Made by a program: the position numbers and the translations under genes. The notes beneath the pieces are model-generated. The model had not been told where the DNA came from, searched no databases, and worked only from the letters and a program-made list of their open reading frames with translations. Below are positions 38,901 through 47,966 of a stretch of 64,000 nucleotides of DNA, piece by piece; position 1 is the first letter of the stretch; each line of letters begins with the position of its first letter. Origin of the DNA: Sipunculus nudus (taxonomy: Eukaryota; Annelida; Sipuncula; Golfingiida; Sipunculidae); the NCBI GenBank assembly GCA_026874595.1, contig CM049307.1:47589678-47653677 (forward strand), in the 5' to 3' direction.

Positions 38901-41900
38901 AAGTCATGCAGCACTTAAAAGAGATCATCAAGGCTAATGACCATTCCACATTCCAAAAGGATTCATCCATTCGTTCCTGAGAAATAAGCTCCTAAGTTTT
39001 TTCTATTATTAGGTTTGTGACCTTGAGTGTCAAGGTCATCCATCTTCAAACTTGACCGAGATTTTGTTTAAATGTATCAGCACCGAAGAAATGAAATTCT
39101 TGTGTTGAATACTTTTGGAGATATCCTGCTCACAAGGCCAAAATCGAAAAATCTGATAAAAATTCTTTTAAAATCAGTAATTGGAGGTGGCGCCCCCTAA
39201 CTTGTGCTGCAGTTACAGACCATCAGTGCCAAAATTCATAGCATGTCTTATAACAATCCACCCATTGGTTCCTGAGAAATAAGGTTCTAAGTTTTTTCTA
39301 GAAATTGCTCTAAACCCTCAAAAATTAAGTCAAGGTCACCCATCTTCCAACTTGACTGAGATTTTGTTAAAATACACCAGCACCAAAGAAATAAAATTCC
39401 TACAGTAAATCCTTTTCGAGATATCCCGCTCTCAAGGTAAATGTTAATACATGCCGTTTTTTTCCTGTTATTCACTCTAAAATGTCAAAAAATAAGTCAA
39501 GGTCACCCATGTTCAAACTTGACGGAGATTTTGTTAATATACATCAGCACCAAAGAAATAAAAATCTACGGTAAATCCTTTTCGAGATATCCCACTGACT
39601 AGGTAAATTTTAACACATGCTGTTTTTTTTCTATCATTCGCTTTAAAATGTTGAAAAATAAGTCAAGGTCACCCATCTTCGAACTTGACTGAGATTTTGT
39701 TAATATACATCAGCACCGAAGATATAAAATTCCTACAGTTAATCCTTTTTAGATATCACGCTCACAAGGTAAATGTTAACACATGCTGGTTTTTTTCTAA
39801 AATTCACTCTAAAATGTCGAAAATATGTCAAGGTCACCCATGTTTGAACTTGACCCGAGATTTTGTTAATATACAGCAGCACCAAAGAAAAAAAATTCCT
39901 ACGGTTAATTCTTTTCGAGATATCCCGCTCACAAGGTAAATGTTAACACGCGCCGGATGGACGGATGGACTGACCGATGGCTTGGGTTGACGACAACAGC
40001 CCTTCAGCCTCTAAGGCTGAGGGCTAAAAACCGATCTCTACAAATTTTACATTTGAATTGTATCACACAAATATTAGACAGATTCCAAGTGTTTATTTAA
40101 AGACTGGTATATGTTATTACAGAAACCTGAGCATATTAACACAATGTTGGCTTTGAACACTGTCCCTAGCAGCGGCCGTTAAAGAAAATAGTTACAAAGA
40201 CAGAAATAGGAGATTATCATAAACAATGTAAGGGATCTAACTGGTCAAAAGCTGTAGAGGAATGATTAATGTTTTGAAGTATACTTGTTGGTAAAAGTGG
40301 CCCAAGTATCATTCAGAGGGAAACTGACCAACACAGGAGTCATAGATTGTTTTTCCCCTGAGCCATCAAGCACGTCACCAGATTATCACATGCCACTTGG
40401 GCATTAAAAGTGTTTGACACCGGGGGTTTAAAATGATGCGGGCGGTGCCTGAGAAACATGATTAATTTTTTTGGCCTCACTTAACTTTTTTTTTATAAAA
40501 GCACAAGAAATCTTGAAATCTTGTGATACTTCACTAAGGAACTTGAGATAAATCTACTTAACCTTATATGCAAACTAAAACCAAGTGACCCATGGGTCAT
40601 GACATTCAGCTGACAAAGAAGACATTCACAAAAGGAATTTATCATCTGAATGCTAAATTTTGTAGGTGGTATCCCCATTCAACTGAAGCTTAGCTCAGAG
40701 GATAAGGGTAACAGAGACATAATTTCAGGATTCCAAGAAGACATTTCATGGGCCTCCCTGCATGTTAGGAGCCCCATAGCTCAAGAGGTTATGGGTAACA
40801 GAGACCTAATTTCTGGTTTCTAAGGAGATTTTTCATGTACCTCCCTGGATGTAAAGTTAGAAGATTCCAGGTCCAGTGATTACGATTTGTGCCTGGTTAT
40901 CGGACAGACAGACAGACGGATGACGGACAAAGATTGATCGCTATAGTTCAGATGACTTTCAGTCAGCTGAGCTAATGATCATACTAGACACAAGGAAATT
41001 AATTTACATTTGAACAAAATCTGAACAATATTTGGAAATGAACATCAAACATCCGGATCAAATGATTAGCGCAAACAAAGTCAGTCTGCACAAAGTGCAA
41101 ATACATTTTGCAGCATTTGAATACAAATATATATGTGCACATGTATCTTCAACCATCCCCCACCCCCAAACCCTAGTTGCCCAGTTGTATATTAAAGCTG
41201 GCATACCTTGTAGCCCATACTCATGAGTTGCTGCAGCAATTGGATGCGCATCTGAGGTGGCTGCTGCTTGCCCATCATGTTGAGGTTAGTACCCTAAACA
41301 AGAAGAACAGCTGTTTTGAGTGTTTAATACATAAAACATATTAGTGCCAGTCTAAAGCTTCTGTGGTTTCACATGGATGAAGAAGCAATCAAAGCATGTC
41401 TGACACTGAAGACAATATTGGTGCTTTTTATATTAAAGTAATCACAATAAATGTCACAGCAATGTATTTCAACATAATTAGGTGTAGATGTTACAAAATG
41501 TGTATATCTTCTTGCAAAAAATTTGCCGCGTATAAATCACTGAAACACTGTTTGAGAAATAAGTTATTTTTGATTGGTAAAAATGTGGTAAAATCTCGTA
41601 TTAAGTACCCCATATAAAAATATAGCATTGTATACTGTAATTGTAAATGCCTATCCTGATGAGCGCACAAGTATTTAATGGTTTAACAATTTAATACCCC
41701 TTGTCCAAAACTGGGAGAGTTGCAGCATTTCAATGATTTAACTACAGTACCTGTCAAATTATGTTTTATGACTAAAGTGTCCATGGTTATTCGAAACTTA
41801 GGTCAGATATTTGTGAGATAGAAAATGAGGTGATTATTCACCTTTGATTTCTTGTCTTTCCAATTGGGGGCGCTGCTCCACGAGGAATTGCTCTCCTGCG

Positions 41901-44900
41901 TGCTCTCCCAGTCACCCATGTCATTGTCCGTCGACCCCCACACGTTGCTGCCGTTATCTTCCCAGTCCTGAATAATACCACAACATATCTATTTAGGTCT
42001 TAATTTCTCCCACTAAATAAATATTGTGCTCTCACCAAGCATTATTCTAATACTTACGAAGCTACTTTCCTTAGGTAAATATGAGGATTTTATAAAATTT
42101 TTTGGTTGCCAAAATTCTTTTTTGCATCCCAGATTTTTTTTCATATGGACTTTAGGTTAAGTTATTTGTAACAATTTTTTAATCATTCATGTAACCCTGA
42201 TTTTAATATTAAGCTATTTGCTATCCTTTTAGTGTTCTTATTGCATCCCTTAATCTTTAAAAATAAATTTATGAGAAGATTTTTGTTTCCATTTAATTAA
42301 TTTCTTGCATAGCTAATTTTAAATGTTTTATGTGAACGTTCTGTAGTTTATTTATATTATTTATGTTCTTTTCCAGTGTGGTGTACTTCTGTGTAGCCTG
42401 TAGCCTCACCTTACCTGCTCCAATGGTTGATGTTCACTTCTCTATTGATGATCTTGGCACATATATACAGAGTATGTCATGGTATAATACAACACATACT
42501 TACAAACACAGAACATACTTCAGTGCTGTTAAACTTTTATCTTACTAAATATACACAGTAAACTGTGTTTTACCATGTACACTAATGTCTTATACTACAA
42601 GCACTATTTTCTTACATAATCGTATTGATTAAACATGTTTTACACTGTGTCTACTGTACCTTCTTTGCAGCAGGATTCCACTCTCTGCTCTCACCCCAGT
42701 TGGATCCTGGGGGCTTTGGACCGGGTTTCTGGCCTATGGCACTCCACTGATTGTCACCCCATCCACCAGCTGGTTGCTGCAAAGGTTACATATAATACTT
42801 ACATTATATACTATTATTATACATAGTTTACTTATAATATAATTCATGACGTCAACTGATTACTGCCAGCAAACCGTCACAGTGGAAAGTAAAATAGCAT
42901 GATGTACAACTACATCCAACAATGCCATATTTTCTATTGATTATGGGATAAAGGTATCATGATAATTAATGTATCCAACAACTCTATGGTGAATCCAGTC
43001 ATAATATCTGATGTTCACTGATTAAGATGTTCAACAGTTTATTGTTCATTAACAATTTGCCATGATCAGAAAAGGGGCTCCAGCTAACAGGTTCAATTTG
43101 AGTCATGTTCTTCCCTCCCATTTCTTCATTCAACATGGTCTGCTTTAGACAAGTTTTGTTTATTCAACCAGATACAGGACTTATTCAAGATTTACAAAAT
43201 TAAAACAAAAATTTTTGAACTTGTTTGTATAAAATGGAGAACTGCCTATTACTTCAGCCGCCTTTCAAAATAAATACAATCAAATAACCAGATCCATGGC
43301 ATTTATCTGCTGGATTTATAATGTCTGTAGAATAGGCGCAGTTTTGCTTGGACTTTGCTGAAGTTAGCAATCTTAGTATGAATACAACAGGCAAGGATGA
43401 TTCATAGAAAAGTCAGTCCTGGATGAACACTCTTCTACTTTGATCCACTCTGAATTTAAGATAAACATTCTGAAAGGTGATAACTGTAAAATGTACACCA
43501 CAAAAAATGTTACCTACCTTGCAAACTGAATTTGTGGAGAGGCAAACAATGACCTAACGATGATAACTTCACACATTTAATTTTATTACTTTTTCTATTC
43601 CTTACGTTTGGGTGACACAGTGCCCCCCCCCCCCCCCACTAAATTGCAACCAATCTTTCTTTGGCCCATTTTAGAAACCCAAATCAACCACCATGATTAT
43701 ACCTATCCCTCATAAATGTTCCTGATGCTATTACTCATTCAAAAGCCTCAAGTTCCCTCCGTTGCTGAATTTTTTAACTTAAATTTTATCTTGCCAGCTA
43801 GAATACTCAACATTAGGAGCAGCCAAGCACTGATCATCCCCATATGACTTACCTAACACATCAGTCACCAAAATTTTGATCATGATATTAAAGGACATTT
43901 TACTGAAGATGATAAATCCATGAATAACATTTAACCTTCAAAACCTTGAACCACCAAATATCTGGACTAATGGCGGTATGCTGTATTTCTCTAACTCAAA
44001 TGATTTCAATGTATGAAAATTGATTTTTCTTAAATTCAAGATAAACCAGAGAATTTGGACACTCATGACATTCCATATATTTCTTGCACGTAAATATACA
44101 CATACCTGACTAGGAGCATTTCCTGCTGGGCCCCAACCACCAACATTTTCGTCTTTGTTCATATTTTCTCCCCAGCCATCTCCGCTGGCCCCAGCGGCAG
44201 GAGCAGAGGCCTGGTTCCACATGCCACCAGACTGCTGAGACTTCCAGTTCTTGGGTCTGACGTTATGCGCTGACGGGTCACCCCAGAATGCTGTACCATT
44301 GTCAATCTGGCCTGAACCCTCACCGCTCTTATCACCCCAACCACCCTCGTCAGGACCATCGCCCCAACTTGATATAGAACTCTTGTTGCTGGATGGTTCA
44401 CACCATGTGCCTATCTCACCGGTGTCACCCCAACTGTCCGTACTCCCACGACGGCCATGGTTCCACGAACTGTTCTGTTTATCAGGGCCTGGGCTTTGCC
44501 CTGTAGCTGGCCCATTACTGGTGGCACCACCCCACATATTATTATTACTGGCAGGCTGACTAGGGGCACTGTTCCACATATTGCTTGGTTTATTATGATC
44601 ACCACCACTACTGGGGCCTCCTGCCCCCCACTGGCCTGAATTTGATCCAGTGCTCGCGCTGCGTACTGGTGGCTGTTCACGCCACTGATTTGTCCCTTGG
44701 TTTGAAGCGGGTGCCCCGCGCCACTGACTGTTATTAGCAGCAGCTCGAGGTGGCCCTTGCCACTCTTTACCATCATTATCACTCTGCCACTCTGAGCTGC
44801 TGCTCATCTGCTGTTGTTGCTGTTGCTGTTGTTGTTGTTGTGTATTAGGTGGGGGTTGCTGAGGCTGTCCCCATGCCGACGTACCATCCTTGTTACCTTC

Positions 44901-46616
44901 CCAGATTGAGGTCCCGTTATTGGGGTGGTTCCACTGGTTGCTATTATTTCCTTCATTACTGCTTGTGCTACTGGTGGACACTTTGCGAGGTAGCTTTGGC
45001 GACTCCATATCCCATGTAGTGTCCTGGCGAACAGGCTTCTTACCCCATCCATCATGACTATTGACAGCTTGAGCAATAACATCATCCTTTGTCGGAGTAA
45101 AGCGAGATCTAACGGCACTAGCCGGGTTTGAGAGCATGGCATGAGATTCTGTGTCCATGTTCAACCCCTTCCCGGCAGCTTGAGCCCAGGTGCTGGGCAT
45201 GGACTGAGACTGTGACCCCTGTGTGACTGTATTGCTTGTGTTATTTGTTGTGTTTGAGAATGGATTGCCACTGCCCCAAGCACCTTGCGGGTGTTGTGGT
45301 TGTTGTTGTTGTTGCTGTAGTGCTGGTTGCTGTGCCTGTTGTGTGGGTGGGTTGTTACCCCCTGAGCTGCCCCACTGCGAGGGCTGGCTACCCCCATTAG
45401 CACCACTTGGCCCCCACTGAGGGCGGTTATTGTCCTGCTGGCCCCAGGCTGCTGCTGGGCTTTGTTGCTTTGACATTTCAAGTTGTCCCCACGACGGCGA
45501 CGTAGAGGACGACGACGACGGGGGTTGTGGTGGCGGGGGCTGCTGCTGCTGCCCCCAGTCTGTTGAAGGTGGACGACTCATCTCCTGCTGCCCCCAGCCT
45601 GAAGATGAGCTGCTTCCACTGCTTTGATCCCACCCTGATGATACAGTAGATACTGGCACTTGTCCCCATCCTGCATTAGGAGTGCGGGAGGCGTTGGGTT
45701 GTCCCCATCCCTCTGTGCCTATGTTATCATTGGGAGTAGGCGAGGGCGACCCCCAGCCTCCTCCACCGGGGTTACTACTGGGTCTATTATTGTCAGAATT
45801 ACCCCACCCACCTGACCCAAAACTGCTGCTCCACTGGGAGCTGAATGAGTCCTTGCTCGCCCCTGAAGCTCCATCGGAGGAATTTTTGAGACCAGAACCA
45901 ATCACAGAATCGCCTTTGGACATATTACCCCACGTAGAATCCTGATTCGCAGCTGCCGTTTTCTGCAAACCTGGCAGGGCGTTTGTGAAATTGAGTCCCT
46001 GCCACTGCATGGCATTGCTAACTCCTGCAGACTGATCATTGGTGTTGCCATTGCTGACTTGAGCACCATTTGCATCATCATTGTTCCCTGCACCCTGTTG
46101 TGCACTACTGCCGCCCAGGCCACCCCAGCCCAGACTGTTTGTACTGGTGGTGTTACCAAGATTCCCAGTACTGTTTTGGCAATCTTGCATATTTGATCCT
46201 TGGTTGTTCATGGATTGAGACTCAGTTGTAGTGTTAGGCACTCCCCAACCGACTGACATACTGGCAGTGCCTGGAGATTGGCCCCAAGGGCTCTTACTAG
46301 AGTCCACCTTGGAATCCCCTGTAAGACTAGCTCCCCACACACTGGAAGCACTCGATGCTTGAATGGCACTTGACCCTTGACCTGTATCGCCTTGACCTTG
46401 ACCTTGGCCTGGGTTACTTGAGCTAGATATCACAGATCCAGATTTGACAGATGCAGTGTCAGTGTCACCGGCGTCAGAAGCGGATTCTGACTGGTCACCA
46501 ATAGAGGGCCAAGCCTCTTTGTCTTTGGAGTCCACAATGATATCAGTTTCTCCACTCATTCTTGCATTCCAGATGCTGACCGGATTTTGCCAGGCTCCAA
46601 TGTCCTGACCTGCCAT
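21505..46616 (-). CDS. TNRC6: GW182/TNRC6 (gawky) miRNA-silencing scaffold, nine coding exons
   Basis: GW182 proteins bind Argonaute through GW repeats and recruit PABP and the CCR4-NOT and PAN2-PAN3 deadenylases, silencing miRNA targets in the cytoplasm. The joined exons predict about 1678 residues, within the range of vertebrate TNRC6 proteins. Order of parts: GW/WG-rich N-terminal region (1-918), UBA (about 932-972), Q-rich helical region (1052-1185), an LNLSK...QWKLPQVDKE block shared with fly gawky, PAM2 core PEFVPGKPW (about 1370-1378), RPPPGL motif, RRM (about 1516-1590) and a W-containing tail. Every intron is GT-AG and every phase matches. The chosen start is the ATG at 46616: it is the first ATG if the leader exons at 58289 and 47966 are used, and an in-frame stop lies upstream in exon 1. 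Family identity is essentially certain; exact ends and alternative exons are not. Symbol is by homology. Confidence 0.95.
23026..23150. mobile_element. 107-bp fold-back MITE with 9-bp target duplication
   Basis: The element (23035-23141) is an almost complete palindrome. The left arm starts CATTCACTACGCTT and includes GGCAAAGTCAAAACAA; the right arm reads the same on the other strand, with about 7 mismatches in 53. It is flanked by perfect 9-bp direct repeats CAGTGGTGT at 23026-23034 and 23142-23150. A 9-bp duplication is typical of Mutator-like elements. It lies in the RRM intron of TNRC6 and would fold into a long hairpin in the pre-mRNA. Confidence 0.85.
24576..24652 (-). CDS. TNRC6: TNRC6 coding exon 8: start of RRM
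   Basis: A 77-bp exon isolated between a 10.7 kb and a 2.6 kb intron. The acceptor is TATTTCAG|CGCCTG and the donor CCGCAG|GTACTG. Its first two bases complete the codon split after 35380. It encodes PGPGWERSN and then SGWLVLKNLTPQ, which is strand beta-1 of the RRM and matches NWLVLKNLTPQ of vertebrate TNRC6. Without it the RRM lacks its first strand. Confidence 0.94.
24653..27183. other. TNRC6 intron, nothing further recognised
   Basis: AT-rich intronic DNA between coding exon 8 and the large array. No open frame, RNA gene or clear transposon end was recognised. Confidence 0.5.
28899..29110 (+). repeat. Second copy of the element head inside the array
   Basis: AACTAGACATTTC, GTATCCCCAGAC and the following roughly 200 bases repeat 27184-27400 almost exactly, 1715 bp downstream. 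This indicates internal tandem duplication rather than a single simple element. Confidence 0.85.
32239..32962 (+). repeat. First copy of the element tail (about 0.72 kb)
   Basis: It is nearly identical to 34284-35003 at an offset of 2045 bp. It contains GGTGGCGCCACC (32608-32619), about ten GCG triplets (32884-32913) and the hairpin at 32933-32959. It joins back into array sequence at a shared CAATAAA, as expected for unequal exchange. Confidence 0.9.
34284..35003 (+). repeat. Second copy of the element tail (right terminus)
   Basis: It has the same order as the first tail: CAAGGTCAAGGCCACTATCA, GGTGGCGCCACC (34653-34664), about nine GCG triplets (34929-34956) and the terminal hairpin. A handful of substitutions separate the copies. 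Confidence 0.9.
35380..36727 (-). CDS. TNRC6: TNRC6 coding exon 7: Q-rich region and PAM2 motif
   Basis: A 1348-bp exon coding for residues 1052-1500 plus one base. The acceptor is TTTTGCAG|CCCCAC and the donor GTGCAAG|GTGAGC. It begins with a glutamine- and leucine-rich, probably helical segment (QQQLLQKRILQQL). FTQLNLSKE and QSRLAQWKLPQVDKE follow, both recognisable in gawky and vertebrate TNRC6. Next is the PABP-binding PAM2 core PEFVPGKPW with DDPHITPGSV, and then RPPPGL. Antisense open frames over this exon reflect CAG/CTG-rich coding DNA. Confidence 0.96.
37455..37708 (-). CDS. TNRC6: TNRC6 coding exon 6: post-UBA linker
   Basis: A 254-bp exon completing residues up to 1051. The acceptor is TTTTTTTAG|CTGATC and the donor ATACCA|GTGAGTA. 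It encodes ADLKKGSLDLDD, closing the UBA, then a low-complexity S, P, M and N-rich linker ending LPLKSIIP. The phases (two bases at the start, none left at the end) agree with both neighbours. Confidence 0.92.
38069..38126 (-). CDS. TNRC6: TNRC6 coding exon 5: second half of UBA domain
   Basis: A 58-bp exon that starts in phase 0 and leaves one base for the next exon. The acceptor is CTGTTTACAG|CGTGAA and the donor CCATTG|GTAAGTT. It encodes REDAQKALIDNDMDMQSAI, helices 2 and 3 of the UBA, comparable with KKEDVERALxxANMNIEEAA of fly gawky. The hanging G joins CT of the next exon to make alanine. Confidence 0.9.
38216..40476. mobile_element. Possible larger element bounded by inverted MITE-like ends
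   Basis: GGCAAAAAAATAATATGTTTCTCAGGCA-type sequence at 38216 is mirrored at 40476 (reverse complement GGCCAAAAAAATTAATC, then ATGTTTCTCAGGCA). Both resemble the ends of the MITE at 3609-3862. Flanking triplets are TTA and TCA, so the target duplication is imperfect. A second element lies nested inside. Confidence 0.4.
38707..40027 (+). mobile_element. HINE/pearl-like element with about 166-bp tandem units
   Basis: The head AACTAGAATATTAGC is followed by AGCCCTCAGCC at 38735-38745. Four to five units follow, each with GTCAAGGTCACCCAT, CTTGAC.GAGATTTTGTTAA and CACCAAAGAAAT.AAA, at steps of 164-168 bp. A GGATGGACGGATGGAC microsatellite precedes a hairpin at 39998-40025 (AGCCCTTCAGCCT, loop CTA, AGGCTGAGGGCT). 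The last 11 bases of the hairpin are the exact reverse complement of the 5' motif. It lies in the intron that splits the UBA domain. Confidence 0.75.
40579..40975 (+). mobile_element. Short complete CAGCTGAGCTAA-family element
   Basis: A roughly 400-bp copy. The head ACCAAGTGACCCATGGGTC...CATTCAGCTGAC starts it. Internal repeats CTCAGAGGATAAGGG and CTCAAGAGGTTATGGG follow. A GACAGACAGACGGATGACGG tail leads to a hairpin at 40946-40972 (GTTCAGATGACT, TTC, AGTCAGCTGAGC) plus TAA. It lies in the same intron as the 38.7-40.0 kb element. Confidence 0.7.
41207..41293 (-). CDS. TNRC6: TNRC6 coding exon 4: first half of UBA domain
   Basis: An 87-bp exon coding for residues 919-947, phase 0 at both ends. 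The acceptor is CTTGTTTAG|GGTACT and the donor TACAAG|GTATGC. It ends in QLLQQLMSMGYK, which contains the MGY-type loop typical of UBA domains after helix 1. It joins directly to REDAQKAL of the next exon, so an intron splits the UBA domain. Confidence 0.92.
41842..41967 (-). CDS. TNRC6: TNRC6 coding exon 3
   Basis: A 126-bp exon coding for residues 877-918, phase 0 at both ends. The acceptor is TATTATTCAG|GACTGG and the donor TCAAAG|GTGAATA. The peptide starts DWEDNGSNVWG, includes GDWES and NSSWSSAPNW, and ends in the basic stretch KDKKSK. It is the last exon of the GW-rich region before the UBA domain. Confidence 0.9.
42660..42776 (-). CDS. TNRC6: TNRC6 coding exon 2
   Basis: A 117-bp exon coding for residues 838-876 with phase 0 at both ends. 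The acceptor is CCTTTGCAG|CAACC and the donor AAG|GTACAG. The peptide starts QPAGGWGDNQW and carries further GW-type tryptophans (SNWGESREW), continuing the Argonaute-binding region. It is too short to stand out as an open frame. It was recognised from paired splice sites, phase and GW composition. Confidence 0.9.
42777..44105. other. TNRC6 intron with poly-C run
   Basis: A 1.3 kb intron between coding exons 1 and 2. A C-run lies at about 43622-43637. Nothing else is recognised. Confidence 0.6.
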
Positions 46617-46621
46617 TAGAT
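44106..46621 (-). CDS. TNRC6: TNRC6 coding exon 1: GW-rich Argonaute-binding region
   Basis: This is the largest exon, coding for residues 1-837 from the ATG at 46616-46614; five leader bases precede it. The acceptor follows a TTTATTCCAG tract and the donor is CAG|GTATGTG. The translation is dominated by GW/WG/GWG dipeptides in S, N, Q and G-rich linkers. An EAWPS block near the start matches vertebrate TNRC6. GWGKKPVRQDTTWD (W524) matches the conserved Argonaute-binding motif II, GWGQTPxKQNTAWD, and a DNGTxxWGDP block near residue 776 is also conserved. A run of about 12 glutamines lies near residues 592-604. Continuing past the donor gives an unrelated intronic tail, so the exon ends at 44106. 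Confidence 0.95.
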
Positions 46622-47908
46622 CTGGAATAAACCACAGAAATGTTAGAACATGTATCATTACTACATAAACATCATTAGATGTACCATTACAGTGTAAACA
46701 TAATTACATGTACCATTACTGCAGCATAAATGTAGTAACATATGCCATAACTACATATTCGGGAGACCTGTTTATGCAACTGCAAATAACAAAGCCACAG
46801 ATTCTACTCAGACATAATTTCTATTTTTTCAATGGCATATTTCATTTCAAATATGTTTAGACTTATTTAGTTTTTCTGTAACAGGAACAAATTAAAATAC
46901 TGTTATTTTCATTTCAATGTGACTCAGGTCAGTTATATTCAACATTTAAGTGTAAGTTGTCTATAGTAAGAAATTCCTGAAATTATTTAAGTAACCTAAT
47001 CTGGTTCATATATGTTCAGTCCATGGCCTGACACTGCACTGACCCAGAATTTTTATTCTGCCATGCAGCAATATAGCTTCTTATTGTTCAAAGCTGGGGT
47101 AGGAAATACTTGTGTGCTGTGTAGTATGCACCCTCATTTTGAGTCGTGCAGGTGGTATTTCTGACAAAAGTTGCATATAAACTGCTTTATCAAATCAGTT
47201 ATTTCAGAGCAAATAAAGAATAAGATTATATGCACAATGAAAAGTTTCAGCAGGGGTAAGTTTTGGGGAGTACCAGCATTTTGAACAGACTAATTACACA
47301 GCATGCCCTGCCTGTACAGGAGGCCAAGTGCTGTTGTTTATATACATCCTAGCTGCCATCTGATTGGCTCCTTCTGTGACTTTGCACCTCCACCACTAAA
47401 ATTGAACTGAGATTGGCATGGGCACATATAATTCATTTTCCTGCAGAAACCACATAAAATCATACATGAAACAATTTTTATTTCAGTTATTTCCAGTATT
47501 AGGAACATATCTGCAAACACTTCTTTCCCAGCTAATACTCAGAATGCAGTTACAAGCCCAAATGAACAGTTGCAGGTATTATGTTAAAATCATGTTGCAC
47601 AGTAACACCCCCTGGTATTTATAGTGGAACCCAGTCTTTAAATGGTTGAAGCCCTGTACTATTCACAGTTCACACGACAGAGATTTGGTAGTTGCACAAT
47701 TGAAAATAAAAGTAGTCAAAAGTCTCACCCGTTCCAGCCGATCTACCCTACAGCCTGTCATCATAAACGTGATAAACTTAAGCAGAGGCTTCAATGTATC
47801 AAAACCTTAGTTCAATGACATTAACATAACACACCTGGCAAACTATTCAATTTTCATGAAAATAAAACCCATTAATTTTAAACATTCTATGAAATCAATA
47901 ATACTTAC
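46622..47908. other. TNRC6 5' intron, nothing recognised
   Basis: AT-rich non-coding DNA between leader exon 2 and the first coding exon. Short variants of ACATGTACCATTACT repeat a few times at 46650-46760. Confidence 0.5.
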
Positions 47909-47966
47909 ATGAGTGGTTTTCCTCACTTTGATATGGCAATGTATGCCCCACTGAAGAAGTTAATGC
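47909..47966 (-). other. TNRC6: TNRC6 5' leader exon 2
   Basis: A 58-bp segment with acceptor CTGTTTTTCAG|GCATT and donor CTCAT|GTAAGTATT, both strong. It contains no ATG. Its frame is open into the coding exon, but tracing that frame back into exon 1 at 58289 reaches a TAA with no ATG after it. It is therefore most simply untranslated. An unseen upstream coding exon could change this. Confidence 0.6.

Noticed and set aside
44159-46159. Overlapping minus- and plus-strand frames within the large TNRC6 exon
   Set aside because: They are out-of-frame shadows of a 2.5 kb exon with biased composition.
47909-47966. N-terminal extension of TNRC6 through the 47.9 kb exon
   Set aside because: The frame is open, but none of the upstream exons I could propose supplies an in-frame ATG, and exon 1 has an in-frame stop. 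It is kept as leader.
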